DNA of 64,000 bases, taken from contig NZ_SGWE01000004.1 of NCBI RefSeq assembly GCF_013337115.1, positions 2,983,501 through 3,047,500 on the forward strand. Reading direction: 5' to 3'. Made by a program: the position numbers and the translations under genes. Each line of letters begins with the position of its first letter. Positions within the stretch are counted from its first letter, which is position 1. Positions 25,476-33,683 of the stretch are shown in pieces. Under the pieces are notes generated by a model. It made no database searches. It saw only the letters and a list, made by a program, of their open reading frames with translations, and was not told the origin of the DNA. The stretch is from Deinococcus sp. JMULE3. Lineage in GTDB: Bacteria > Deinococcota > Deinococci > Deinococcales > Deinococcaceae.

Positions 25476-28400
25476 GTGAGTGCCTTACAGCGTGCCCTCG
25501 AGGCGCTGACGCCCGGCGCGGTGCTTCGGAACTTGGCGGCGTACCTGGGCAAGAGTGCCCCGCACCTGCACAGCGAAGCGCAGGGCGAAGTGTGCGACTT
25601 CCGGCCCGGTCAGGAAGAGGAAAACCCGTCCCTGTCCTACGGGCGCGGCACGTCCGGCCCGGTCTTCCACAGGTTCGGCGGTGACAGCTTCGAGGGGGGC
25701 GCAGTGGCGTTCCTGCAGTCGGCAGGGCTGGCGAAGGGGGACGCGGTGCGCCTGTTGCTCGACTGGGCGGGCGTGAAGGATGAACCCGGCGAAAGGGGAA
25801 CGGTTCCCACCTCGAGGCCCGCGCAGGTGGACCGGAAGGCGGCGCGGCTGGCGAAGGCTGACGCGGCCCTCTCGAAGTTGCACCCGCTCGAGGCGGCAAA
25901 GCACGGCGCAGCCCTGCGCGGCTGGGAACGCCTGCAGGCGGGGGACACGCACCCGGAAGCGCTCGAGCTGGCCCGGCGCGGCCTGACTCCGGCCCTGGCG
26001 TCCGGCCTGCTGACCGCGTACCGCTGGACAGGGGACGCGGGGGGCGGGAAGCGGCGCACGCTGTCCCGGCACATCCTGCCCGGCGCGGTGGCCTTCGAGG
26101 TGCCCGGCCCGGACGGGACGCCCTGGGCGGTGAAGGCCAGGAACCCCGGAGATAAGGCGGCACTCAAGGCAGCGAACACGCAGCGGTACGTGTACGTGTC
26201 CGCCGGGCAGTCCACCCCGGCCCTGTGTGGCCCCGGTCAGGTGGGCGCGGCGCGCGTCCTGATCGTCGAAGGGGAACTGAACGCGGTCGCGTGCGTGCTG
26301 ATGCTGGGCGCGGCGGCGCGGGGCGCTGACGGTGTGGCCCCGGTCGAAGCGGCGCGCGGCTGGGCTGTGCAGGGCGTGGCGTCCGCTTCCGCCCTGCCCC
26401 ACGTGGCCCACCTGGGGGAAGGCGCGCAGGTGTATGTGTACGCAGACCCGGACCCGGAAGGCGAAGAGGCCCGCGTGAAGTGGGCGGAGCTGCTGACGGC
26501 GCGCGGCTGCCACGTCTTCCAGGTGGGCGGCACCGCGTCCCCCTTCGCCGTCCCTGGGAAAGCGGACGCTGACGCCTGTGACGCCCTGGGCAGCGTGGGC
26601 CAGGGGGCAGACCCGGACGCGCACGCCGCCCACCTGGGCGCGCGGCTCTTGCAGGCGGTCGAAGTCGCGCAGCCCTGGAAGGCCCCCGAAGAGGCCACGC
26701 CCCCCGCCGGGGAAGACCGGCCCGCGTGGTGTGAACCTGGGGACGTGCCCACCGGCCCCCGCACGGCCTACGGGGTGCGCGGCGGGAAGCTCGCAGCGCT
26801 GACCCTCAAGAAAGAGGACGGCGAAGAGTGGGTGAGTGCGGAAACCCTGGCAGACTTCGCGGCGTTCATCACGGCGGAAGTGATCGAAGAGGACGGCAGC
26901 GGGGACGCGCGGCGCGTCTTCCAGATCGAAGGCACCCGCCCGGACGGCGCGCCCCTCTTCCCGCCGGTCGTGACCGTCACGACAGCCGAGTTTTCCGGCA
27001 TGGCGTGGCCCGTGGCGAAGTGGGGCGGTGAGGCCCGGATGCCCGCCGGGAACGGCAAGAAAGACAAAGCGCGGGACGCCCTGCAGGTCCTGAGCAACGC
27101 ACGCGGATACCCGCGCCGCACGGTGTACCAGCACACCGGATGGATTCAGCACCCGGAGCATGGGCCGGTGTACCTGACGGCCGGCGCAGTGATCGGGGCG
27201 CGGGGCGGCGTGGCGGGCGTCAGCGTGGAACTCACGGGGCGGCTGTCCGCCTACGCCCTGCCGGACCCTGCGCGCCTCGATGGGGGGGCGGCCCGTCCGG
27301 TCGAAGAGGTGCGCGCGGCGGTGCGGGCGTCCCTGGCCTTGCTCGAGCTGGCCCCGGACGCGGTGGGCGTGCCCATGCTGGGCGCGGCGTACCGGGCGGC
27401 GCTGGGTCAGGCGGACTTCGTGGTGTGGACGGTCGGGGAAACCGGGCGGCACAAGACGGCGTTCATGGGCCTTGTCATGGCGCACTACGGGGCGCGGTGG
27501 GGCCGGAAGTTCCTTCCTGACGGGTGGAACACGTCAGCAAATGCGCTCGAGAGTAACGCCTTCCGGGTGAAAGACGCGCTGTTCGTGATTGATGACTTCA
27601 AGCCGTCCGGGAGTGTGGGGGACCGGGCGAAACTGGACGGCACGGCGTCCCGCGTGATTCAGGGCGCGGCGGACGGGGCGGGGCGCGGGACGCTGACCGC
27701 TGACCGGCGGGCGCGGGCGGCGCTGTACCCGCGCGGGCTGATCGCGGCGTCAGCGGAAGACCTGCCACGCGGGCACAGCAACCGGGCGCGGTTGGTGATG
27801 GTCGAAGTGGCGCGCCGCCTGATTGATTCCCCGGCGAAGTCGAAGGCGTACTACCAGGGCGAAGAGAACGCCGTGGGGGGCGTGTACGCGCTGGCCCTGG
27901 CGGGCTTCGTTCAGGGCGTGGCGTCTTCCTGGGACGCGGTGCGGGTGGGCGGCGCGGCGCACGGCGCGCGGGTGCGTGCCCTGTCTCCGCACTTCCAGGG
28001 CGCGCACGGTCGCACCGGGGACGCGGCGGCAGAGCTGGCTTACGGGTGGGAAGTGTTCCTGTCCTACGCGGTTCAGGTGGGCGCGGTCAGTGAGGGGGAC
28101 GCGCTGGCCCTGTGGGCGCGGGTGGGGGACGCCCTGCGGGACACGGCGCAGGGGCAGGCGGAACACCTGCGGGACGCTGATCCGGTGGCCCGCGCGCTGG
28201 CCCTGCTGTCCGGCCTACTCGCGCAGGGCCGCGTGTACCTCGAAGACCTGCGCGGGGGCGGCACACCTGACCCGGACGTGGCCCCGGCGTGCGGGTGGCA
28301 GCGGCGCGTGTTCAGCGGCGAAGAGGAAACGTTCAGCACGAAGCCGGGCGCGGTCATGATCGGCTATCACGTGCATGAGGGCGGGCAGGACTGGGCGTGC

Positions 28401-28883
28401 TTCCTGCCGGACGGTCTTCACGAGGCGCTGCAGCGGGCGGCGCAGGGGCAGGCGGGCGCGGCCCTGCCGGACGCTGCGAAGCTGTGGGGGAACATGCGGG
28501 ACCGCCTTCACGGTGCGGGCCTGATGCGGTGCGAGGTCGAAGCCGGGGGGCGGGTGCGGGCCACGGCGAAGAGGAAAACGCCGGACGGTCAGCGGAAGCA
28601 CCTGCTGATGCTGCGCCTTCCCCTGGGGGACTCCTATGAAACTGTGGGGACTCTGGGGACTCTGGGGACACAGGGCGAAGAAAGCGCGACTAGCACGGCA
28701 TTTCACTGTGTCCCCAACTTAAATTATTTCTCTGATGAATTGGGGACTTTGGGGACTCTAAGGAAGGAAGAGACGTCTTTCCCTTCGCCGGTCACCCCTG
28801 ACCCCGCCCCCCACGCGCTGACCCTCGAAGACCTGGAAGGCTACGCGGAAGGCGAAGACCTGCCCGGCGTGGTGACCCTGTGA
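25476..28883 (+). CDS. Primase-helicase-like replication protein (Toprim + DUF927-type P-loop)
   Basis: 1135 residues, GTG 25476. The N-terminal ~200 residues resemble a primase-associated region (ENPSLSYGRG, HRFGGDSFEGGAVAFL). Toprim near 260-345: VLIVEGELNA with E265, and D324-x-D326. A DUF927/helicase-like ATPase follows: Walker A GETGRHKT (G654-T661) and Walker B LFVIDD (D706-D707). The C-terminal ~75 residues are Thr/Gly-rich (GTLGTLGT) and encoded by TGGGGAC iterons. It should prime and unwind the element's DNA. Such proteins occur in satellites and plasmid-like elements. Confidence 0.8.
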   Translation: MSALQRALEALTPGAVLRNLAAYLGKSAPHLHSEAQGEVCDFRPGQEEENPSLSYGRGTSGPVFHRFGGDSFEGGAVAFLQSAGLAKGDAVRLLLDWAGVKDEPGERGTVPTSRPAQVDRKAARLAKADAALSKLHPLEAAKHGAALRGWERLQAGDTHPEALELARRGLTPALASGLLTAYRWTGDAGGGKRRTLSRHILPGAVAFEVPGPDGTPWAVKARNPGDKAALKAANTQRYVYVSAGQSTPALCGPGQVGAARVLIVEGELNAVACVLMLGAAARGADGVAPVEAARGWAVQGVASASALPHVAHLGEGAQVYVYADPDPEGEEARVKWAELLTARGCHVFQVGGTASPFAVPGKADADACDALGSVGQGADPDAHAAHLGARLLQAVEVAQPWKAPEEATPPAGEDRPAWCEPGDVPTGPRTAYGVRGGKLAALTLKKEDGEEWVSAETLADFAAFITAEVIEEDGSGDARRVFQIEGTRPDGAPLFPPVVTVTTAEFSGMAWPVAKWGGEARMPAGNGKKDKARDALQVLSNARGYPRRTVYQHTGWIQHPEHGPVYLTAGAVIGARGGVAGVSVELTGRLSAYALPDPARLDGGAARPVEEVRAAVRASLALLELAPDAVGVPMLGAAYRAALGQADFVVWTVGETGRHKTAFMGLVMAHYGARWGRKFLPDGWNTSANALESNAFRVKDALFVIDDFKPSGSVGDRAKLDGTASRVIQGAADGAGRGTLTADRRARAALYPRGLIAASAEDLPRGHSNRARLVMVEVARRLIDSPAKSKAYYQGEENAVGGVYALALAGFVQGVASSWDAVRVGGAAHGARVRALSPHFQGAHGRTGDAAAELAYGWEVFLSYAVQVGAVSEGDALALWARVGDALRDTAQGQAEHLRDADPVARALALLSGLLAQGRVYLEDLRGGGTPDPDVAPACGWQRRVFSGEEETFSTKPGAVMIGYHVHEGGQDWACFLPDGLHEALQRAAQGQAGAALPDAAKLWGNMRDRLHGAGLMRCEVEAGGRVRATAKRKTPDGQRKHLLMLRLPLGDSYETVGTLGTLGTQGEESATSTAFHCVPNLNYFSDELGTLGTLRKEETSFPSPVTPDPAPHALTLEDLEGYAEGEDLPGVVTL
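28645..28756. repeat. TGGGGAC iterons inside the 3' end of the replication gene
   Basis: TGGGGAC starts at 28645, 28654 and 28663 (exact 9-bp spacing), inverted at 28710, then again at 28741 and 28750 (9-bp spacing). A short A+T-rich stretch (about 28718-28740) lies between. Iterons plus A+T-rich DNA are the layout of many replication origins. Confidence 0.6.
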
Positions 28884-29446
28884 CCGGGGCGGACGTGCCC
28901 GCCCTGCTGTCCCGCCTCGAGGCGGCAGGGGCGCGCCTGGAAGTGCAGGGGGAGCGGCTGACCCTCACGGGGAAGCGCCCCCCGGCGGCGCTGCTGTCGG
29001 AACTGCGGGACCGGAAAGCGGACGTGCTGGCGTGGCTGACGGCACCCCCGGAAGACCTGGCACCCCTGCCCGTTCCCTCTTCGCCGGACCCCTTGCCCGC
29101 CCCTCTCGAGGTTGTCGGGAATGCGACAACCTCACGCCCGGCCCGTGGCGTGCCGCTCGAAGAGGCCCGCGCCCGGAACGCGCACGCGGCAACCCTGCCC
29201 GGACACTGCGGGACGTGCGCCCGCGCTGTCCCCGCCCCGGAGTGGGGGCCGGGCATGGTCACCTGCAGTTGTCCCCCGAAGGCGTGGCAGCCTGTGCCGC
29301 CCCCGCTGGCGTTGCATCCCGCGTGCCGGTGCGGGGCGTACCTGACGGCAGGGGAAGACGTGGGCCGGGGCTGGAAGGCCCGCCCCGCGCGCCGCCCGCG
29401 CCCCACCTGGGAAGACGCGCCGGGCGTCGAAGGGGGCGCAGCGTGA
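28880..29446 (+). CDS. Protein with TubC-like N-terminus and Cys-rich C-terminus
   Basis: 188 residues, GTG 28880 overlapping the replication gene stop by 4 nt. Residues 5-55 resemble a TubC docking domain (LLSRLEAAGARLEV, then GDLT-like and LLSELRDRKADVLAWL), a small fold also found in phage and element proteins. Near 110-155 are CGTC, CSC and CRC, which could bind zinc. Expressed with the replication protein; a partner-binding role is possible. Confidence 0.6.
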   Translation: MTGADVPALLSRLEAAGARLEVQGERLTLTGKRPPAALLSELRDRKADVLAWLTAPPEDLAPLPVPSSPDPLPAPLEVVGNATTSRPARGVPLEEARARNAHAATLPGHCGTCARAVPAPEWGPGMVTCSCPPKAWQPVPPPLALHPACRCGAYLTAGEDVGRGWKARPARRPRPTWEDAPGVEGGAA

Positions 29447-29688
29447 CGCCCCTGCAGTGGGTGGTGTTGAGTGCCTACGCCCGCGCCCTGAGTGACACGC
29501 ACCCGCACCGCGCGCCCCTCGAGCGGGCACTGTCCGGCCGCGCGCCGTCCCCTGCAGGTCAGCGCGTGGCCCTCGAGCTGGCCCGGCAGTCCGGCATGGT
29601 CGAAGGGGACCGGATCACGGCGCAGGGCCGCGAAGCTGCCCGCGCGGCCCTGCGCCGCCTGGGCATCCCGGCGAAGGGGAACGCATGA
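29443..29688 (+). CDS. Small element protein (81 residues)
   Basis: GTG 29443 overlaps the previous stop by 4 nt. Helical and Ala/Arg-rich, with a pattern near 50-75 (ALELARQSGMVEGDRITAQG) reminiscent of a small winged helix. The 3' end carries a copy of the CCGGCGAAG repeat, encoding the last residues. Function unknown. Confidence 0.55.
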   Translation: MTPLQWVVLSAYARALSDTHPHRAPLERALSGRAPSPAGQRVALELARQSGMVEGDRITAQGREAARAALRRLGIPAKGNA

Positions 29689-29741
29689 CCGGCCCCCTTC
29701 ACGCCCTGGGGGGCGGCACCGTCCCCCCCCGCTCTATACGC

Positions 29742-29759
29742 GGCCCCCAGTCCGGGGCC
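29742..29759. other. GGCCCC/GGGGCC hairpin before the 29773 gene
   Basis: A 6-bp perfect stem (29742-29747 with 29754-29759) and a 6-nt loop, just upstream of the GGGAGG ribosome site. It could be an attenuator or terminator between two gene sets. Confidence 0.35.
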
Positions 29760-29772
29760 GGGAGGTCAGACC

Positions 29773-30090
29773 ATGGCAAACCCTAACCCTGTGGCAGCCC
29801 GTCAGGCGAAACGCGCCCGGCGAAGAGGGAAACCCGGCACGCTCGAGGATGCCCGCGCGCTGCTGTGGCGCGCCCTGTCCCGCGCGGGTGAGTTGCTGGA
29901 AGCGGAAGACCCCGCGCACGCCCTGAAAGCCGTTCACGCCGTCAGCCAGGGCGCGGCGGCTTACGCCCGCATTGTCGAGATCGGGGAACTCGAGGCGAGA
30001 ATCAAGGCCCTCGAAGACGCGCAGCCGGGCGAAGAGGAAGACCCCGCGCCCACCCCCACCGGCCCGCGCCTGGGCAGGGGGGCGGCGTGA
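29773..30090 (+). CDS. Helical element protein of unknown function
   Basis: 105 residues, ATG 29773 after GGGAGGTCAGACC. A basic N-terminus (RQAKRARRRGK, encoded partly by a CCGGCGAAG copy), then about 60 residues of helix rich in Ala/Glu and a Pro tail. A basic start followed by a coiled coil fits DNA binding or oligomerisation, but no family was recognised. Confidence 0.55.
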   Translation: MANPNPVAARQAKRARRRGKPGTLEDARALLWRALSRAGELLEAEDPAHALKAVHAVSQGAAAYARIVEIGELEARIKALEDAQPGEEEDPAPTPTGPRLGRGAA

Positions 30091-30263
30091 AGGGCGCACA
30101 CGTGGCCCGCGTGGCCCGCCTGGAAGGTCAGGCCCGCGCGGCGCGCCCTGCCGGTGTACAGGTGACCGTCACCCGGCAGGTCATGGAACGCGGCCCGGAC
30201 GGCGTGCCCGTCCCCGTCCGGGTGGAACGCCGCACCTTCACCCTTCGCCGGGGGACCGCGTGA
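30087..30263 (+). CDS. 58-residue protein with RLE-type N-terminus
   Basis: GTG 30087 overlaps the previous stop by 4 nt; TGA 30261-30263. It begins with HVARVARLEGQAR, a motif shared with the three following genes, then an Arg/Val-rich beta-like part. A CCGGCGAAG copy lies at its 3' end. Function unknown. Confidence 0.5.
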   Translation: MKGAHVARVARLEGQARAARPAGVQVTVTRQVMERGPDGVPVPVRVERRTFTLRRGTA

Positions 30264-30472
30264 CCGCGCGGCGCAGTCGACTGTCCCGCCTCGAGGCGCA
30301 GCGGGGCCGGGCCGTGACCCTGTGGGACGCCCTGCCGGAACACCTGCGCGCTGACGTGACCCCGGACGCGCTTGAGCGGGCCGCGCAGGATGCCCCGGAA
30401 GGCTTACGCGGGGACGTGCGCGCCCTGAGCCTCTGGGCGTTCCTGTGCGCCCCGGACGGGGGTGAAGCGTGA
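30260..30472 (+). CDS. 70-residue protein with RLE-type N-terminus
   Basis: GTG 30260, 4-nt overlap with the previous gene. N-terminus RRSRLSRLEAQRG, then an acidic helical part with LWDALPEHLRADV. The second member of the tandem RLE set. Function unknown. Confidence 0.5.
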   Translation: MTARRSRLSRLEAQRGRAVTLWDALPEHLRADVTPDALERAAQDAPEGLRGDVRALSLWAFLCAPDGGEA

Positions 30473-30972
30473 CGCGGCGGGGCCGGGGGACGGTCGCGCG
30501 CCTGGAAGCCCTCGAGGGACGGGAAGCGGCCCGGCGGGAAGAGGTTCAGGCCCGCACGTGGGCGCAGCTCGAAGCGGCCCGCGCGCAGCTCGCACCGGGG
30601 GACGCGGCGGCGTACCGGGACGCGCTGGGCATCCTCGAGGAAGGCGGGGACGTGGGGGGCGTGCTGGCCCGCCTGCGCGTGGCGTGCGCGCATCTGGGCG
30701 AAGGGCTGCCCGTGACGCACCCGGCGAAGGAAGACGCGGAAGCCTGGGCAGAGCTGGCCCTGAGTGGCCCGGACGGCGCGCCCCTGACCCCACCGGACCC
30801 CGCCCGCGTCCCCGCCTTCGTGGCGTACTTCGAGGCGTGCGGCGCGTGGTGTGACCGGGAAGCGGCCCGCGTGCCCCTTTCGCCGGACGTTCACCGGCTG
30901 GCCCGGTGGGGCGGTGCCCTGTGGCGCTTCGACGCGGCCCTGTGCGCCGAGCTGGGCGGGGGCCGCGCGTGA
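30469..30972 (+). CDS. 167-residue protein with RLE-type N-terminus
   Basis: GTG 30469, 4-nt overlap. N-terminus TVARLEALEGREAARREE continues as a coiled coil to about residue 40, then a helical Ala-rich body with paired Cys near 110-125 (FEACGAWCD). The third RLE-type gene. No recognised domain. Confidence 0.55.
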   Translation: MTRRGRGTVARLEALEGREAARREEVQARTWAQLEAARAQLAPGDAAAYRDALGILEEGGDVGGVLARLRVACAHLGEGLPVTHPAKEDAEAWAELALSGPDGAPLTPPDPARVPAFVAYFEACGAWCDREAARVPLSPDVHRLARWGGALWRFDAALCAELGGGRA

Positions 30973-31376
30973 AGGGTCGCGCCTCGAGGGTCGCGCAGCT
31001 GGAAGCGCAGACCCGCACCGGCCGGAACCGGGACCGCCTGCCCCTGGCCCTGCGCCGCCTGAGTGACGCCCACCTTGAAGACCTCGAAGACGCCGTGAAC
31101 GCAGCGGGCGGCACCGGCCTACCCGTCCGCCCGTGGGAAGACCTGCGGCCCGGCCTGAGTGCCCCGGAGTGCGCCGCGTGGCAGTGGGCCGCACGCACGG
31201 GCCGCGCCGCCCTGGAAGACGTGTGGACACCCCCGCCCGCCGGGGCCGCTGACGTCTTCCAGGTCGAAGCCGCACGCCTGGGGGGTCAGGACGGCACCCC
31301 TGCCCGGCACGCCCGCGCCGCCTGGGCACTCATGGCCGCACTCGCAGCGGTGACGCTCGAAGAGAGGAACGCATGA
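30969..31376 (+). CDS. 135-residue protein with RLE-type N-terminus
   Basis: GTG 30969, 4-nt overlap. N-terminus SRVAQLEAQTRTGR, then LRRLSDAHLEDLEDAV and a Trp-containing helical part. The fourth and last of the RLE set. No recognised domain. Confidence 0.55.
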   Translation: MKGRASRVAQLEAQTRTGRNRDRLPLALRRLSDAHLEDLEDAVNAAGGTGLPVRPWEDLRPGLSAPECAAWQWAARTGRAALEDVWTPPPAGAADVFQVEAARLGGQDGTPARHARAAWALMAALAAVTLEERNA

Positions 31377-31714
31377 AGACACAGCAACCGCACGGTCTGC
31401 GCGGGCAGTACCGCAACGGCAGACCCACGCACTTCCTGGGGTACGGCACGCCCTGCCCCGTGCCCTACGCGGCCCGCGTGACCGTCCGGGAGGCGTGCGA
31501 GGCGCGCGGCCTGACCGTCTATCAGGTCGCCATGAGCGGCTACGCGCAGGGCACGCTAGACCCCGGCACGGTGTACCGGCTGGCCCGTGGGGACACGTCC
31601 CGCATTGACCTGGGCACCCTGGCAACCGTGGCGGGCATCATGCACCGCCTGACCGGCGAAGCGGTGACGGTCGCTGACCTGCTGTCCCTCGAGGTGACCG
31701 GCGAAGAGGAATGA
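31373..31714 (+). CDS. XRE-like helix-turn-helix protein
   Basis: 113 residues, ATG 31373, 4-nt overlap with the previous gene. Residues ~37-110 look like a Cro/C1-type domain: VREACEARGLTVYQVAMSG, GTVYRLARGDTSRID and LGTLATVAGIMHRLTG. It closes the rightward chain from 25476 and may regulate it. Two CCGGCGAAG copies lie in its last 65 bp. Confidence 0.6.
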   Translation: MKTQQPHGLRGQYRNGRPTHFLGYGTPCPVPYAARVTVREACEARGLTVYQVAMSGYAQGTLDPGTVYRLARGDTSRIDLGTLATVAGIMHRLTGEAVTVADLLSLEVTGEEE

Positions 31715-31850
31715 GAGGGGGACCGGCTTCCCGGCGTTTTCCCGGCCTGAGTGCGCCCGCACCTGTCCCGCACGCAGCGGCAGGGGCGGGCGCTTCCCGT
31801 GACCCTTCCCGGCCCGTCGAAGTGTTCGGAAATGTCAGGTTTTGTCAGGT

Positions 31851-31904
31851 GGAACAAACGCCCACCATGACCCCAGGAACGCCGTCCCCGTGCGTGTTTC
31901 CCGG
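31851..31904. repeat. Direct repeat copy A
   Basis: Shares GGAACAAACGCCCACCATG with copy B at 32012, then GCCGTCCCCGTG and GTTTCCCGG. The inverted arm at its right end is degenerate (GTGCGTGTTT). Confidence 0.6.
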
Positions 31905-32011
31905 TGCGGCGGGGCGTGCGATTCTGCGCGGCGCTGGGCGTCAGTTTTCGCCAGGGGATGAAGCGCCCACCGTGCGCGGTCGAAGGCGCTAACACCTTAG
32001 CTTTCTCAACC

Positions 32012-32064
32012 GGAACAAACGCCCACCATGCGCCGTGAATGCCGTCCCCGTGGGCGTTTCCCGG
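32012..32064. repeat. Direct repeat copy B with inverted arms
   Basis: Same 19-bp start as copy A. AAACGCCCAC (32017-32026) is perfectly inverted at 32050-32059 (GTGGGCGTTT). A third partial match, GTGGGCGTTTCCGGCG, lies near 32344. Confidence 0.6.
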
Positions 32065-32230
32065 CGTGCCCCTGTGCGCTGTACTTGGGCAGCCTTAGCC
32101 ACTTTCAACCATCTTCGACGAGCTGGGAGGCAGGGGGCGCGGTGCGTTTCCCTCTTCGCCGGGTGGGGGTGTTTCTCCGGTTTGAAACCGGGGAAGCCTG
32201 CAGGGCGCGGGGCCTCGAGGCGTGGCGGCG

Positions 32231-32271
32231 TGCGGCGGTGCGTGGCGGTGCATGACGGTGCATGACGGTGC
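32231..32271. repeat. Tandem decamer, CATGACGGTG type
   Basis: About four 10-bp units in a row, of the form YRTGRCGGTG, ending in two identical CATGACGGTG copies (32251-32270). Confidence 0.55.
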
Positions 32272-32455
32272 GGCCGGGTGTTTCCACCTTGCCTCTTTTC
32301 ATCATGCACTTCTGCCCACTGGGGGGCGTGCGGGCCGTGTGGGTGGGCGTTTCCGGCGAAGGGAAGACGTGGGGTCTGCCCGCTTTCGCCCCTGCTGATG
32401 CGCGGTAAGTGCCCTGTCACTGCGGGAACGTGCATCCACGGGGCACACTGGGCGC

Positions 32456-32770
32456 ATGAGTCGAGGGCCAGGGCGGGTACAACGCGGGATTCTGGAAGCG
32501 CTCGAGCGGGGACCGCTGACCGGCTGCGAACTGGCCCGGACGGTGCGGGCGGAAGGGGACAGCACGCGCCGGGCGCTGCGCCGCCTGGAAGCCGCCGGGC
32601 GCGTGGCCTGCCTGGGCTTCACGCCGGGCAACTCGAAGCGGTGGTGTCTCGCGGATGAACTGGAAGCGCGGGCGTCCCTGTGGCCTGCCGAGCGGGCCGC
32701 GCACCTGGGGGACGTGATGGGCGCGCGGTTCATGCGGAGCTTCCGGCGGGCGTTGGTGGCGGCACTCTGA
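32456..32770 (+). CDS. Winged-helix DNA-binding protein
   Basis: 104 residues, ATG 32456, 6 nt after CACACT, a weak leaderless box. Residues 5-70 are a winged helix: GRVQRGILEALERGPLTGCE, then STRRALRRLEAAGRV with a basic wing. Transcribed alone in the gap between the two operon sets; a transcriptional regulator by domain. Confidence 0.65.
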   Translation: MSRGPGRVQRGILEALERGPLTGCELARTVRAEGDSTRRALRRLEAAGRVACLGFTPGNSKRWCLADELEARASLWPAERAAHLGDVMGARFMRSFRRALVAAL

Positions 32771-33683
32771 CCGGATGCGGGCAACCGTCACCATAGGGTG
32801 ATGCTTGCCGGGCAGCTGCGCGCGGTCGTGACCTGCAGGGCGTGACCCGCTGAACGTGTTGCCGGGGCTGGCAAATTGATGCCGGGCAGCTGCGGACCAT
32901 TTTCCTGACGTCAGGAAAAAGCGTCAGGGACGGCGCGGCGGTCATGTTCGAGGCGGGTCGAAGATGGTACGGCGCGCGGGGTGGCGGTGGGGACGCACTT
33001 CCGTTTCAAACGGCAGTGGGTGCGGGGCGCGCTGGGGACGCACTTTCATTTGGGCTGGAAGTGGGGGCGCTGTCCGGCGAAGAGGGAACGTGGGGCGCGG
33101 GGGGTGGGTTTTCCCCGGCGTGGGGGGAAACCTCGAGCGGGGGCGGTCGCGTTTGAAACGCGGGCGGGTCTGCCGTGCCGGGTATGCCTGGGGGCGCTGT
33201 CCGGTATGGCGGGGGCCGCTGTCCGGTATGCCTGGGAGGTTTTCGCCAGGATGGGCGGGAACCTCGAGCGGGCGGGGTTTATCACTAGTCCCTCATGGGC
33301 GGGACAGGGCAGCGGCCCACGCGCAGGGGCATGGGCCGGAGCTGGGCGGGGCGCTGGGCTGCGTGCTGAACGGTTCCCCCGTCTCGGGGAACGCGCGGCG
33401 GGGCCGGTGGACTGCGTTCTAGACGGTTCGCCCGATTTGGCGAACGCCTCACAGGGGGCCGGTGGGGAATGCTCGCCACTTCCGGCGGGCAAAGCGGGCG
33501 CGGGATTGCCCCCCACTTCCGGGGAGGAAAGCGGGGGGCGCGGTCGAAGCGGGGAACGGGTGAGGCCCGGCGAAGGGGAAGCCGGGCCAGGGGGCGGGGG
33601 TCAGCGGTTCAGGGTGCGGGGCGGGTGGGGGTGCGGGCGGGCGTCAGCGCGGGGCCGGTGGGGCTTCCTGGGCGTGCGGGTCT
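32771..33683. other. Intergenic region rich in repeats, no supported gene
   Basis: 913 bp. Long open frames here are an effect of very high GC and lack protein-like sequence. Repeats: TGGGGACGCACTT twice (32988 and 33033), AACCTCGAGCGGG near 33130 and 33260, GCTGTCCGGTATG twice in 33190-33235, and two tandem hairpins at 33373-33445. Candidate regulatory or replication DNA. Confidence 0.5.
33373..33445 (+). repeat. Two tandem hairpins with a compensatory base change
   Basis: Stem 1: GTTCCCC (33373-33379) with GGGGAAC (33386-33392). Stem 2: GTTCGCC (33426-33432) with GGCGAAC (33439-33445). Both have 7-bp stems and 6-nt loops and sit in a ~53-bp repeated unit. One base pair differs by a matching change on both sides. 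Confidence 0.55.

Larger units (their letters stand above)
31715..32455. other. Intergenic region with repeats, no supported gene
   Basis: 741 bp with short open frames in several phases but none with protein-like sequence. It contains two 53-54-bp imperfect direct repeats, a 10-bp inverted repeat, a tandem decamer and two CCGGCGAAG copies. It could hold an origin, a non-coding RNA or packaging-type signals. Confidence 0.5.

Noticed and set aside
31711..31992. 93-codon frame overlapping the end of the XRE-like gene
   Set aside because: The ATGA overlap is tempting, but the translation is Pro/Ala/Arg-rich and crosses a direct repeat; not convincing as a gene.
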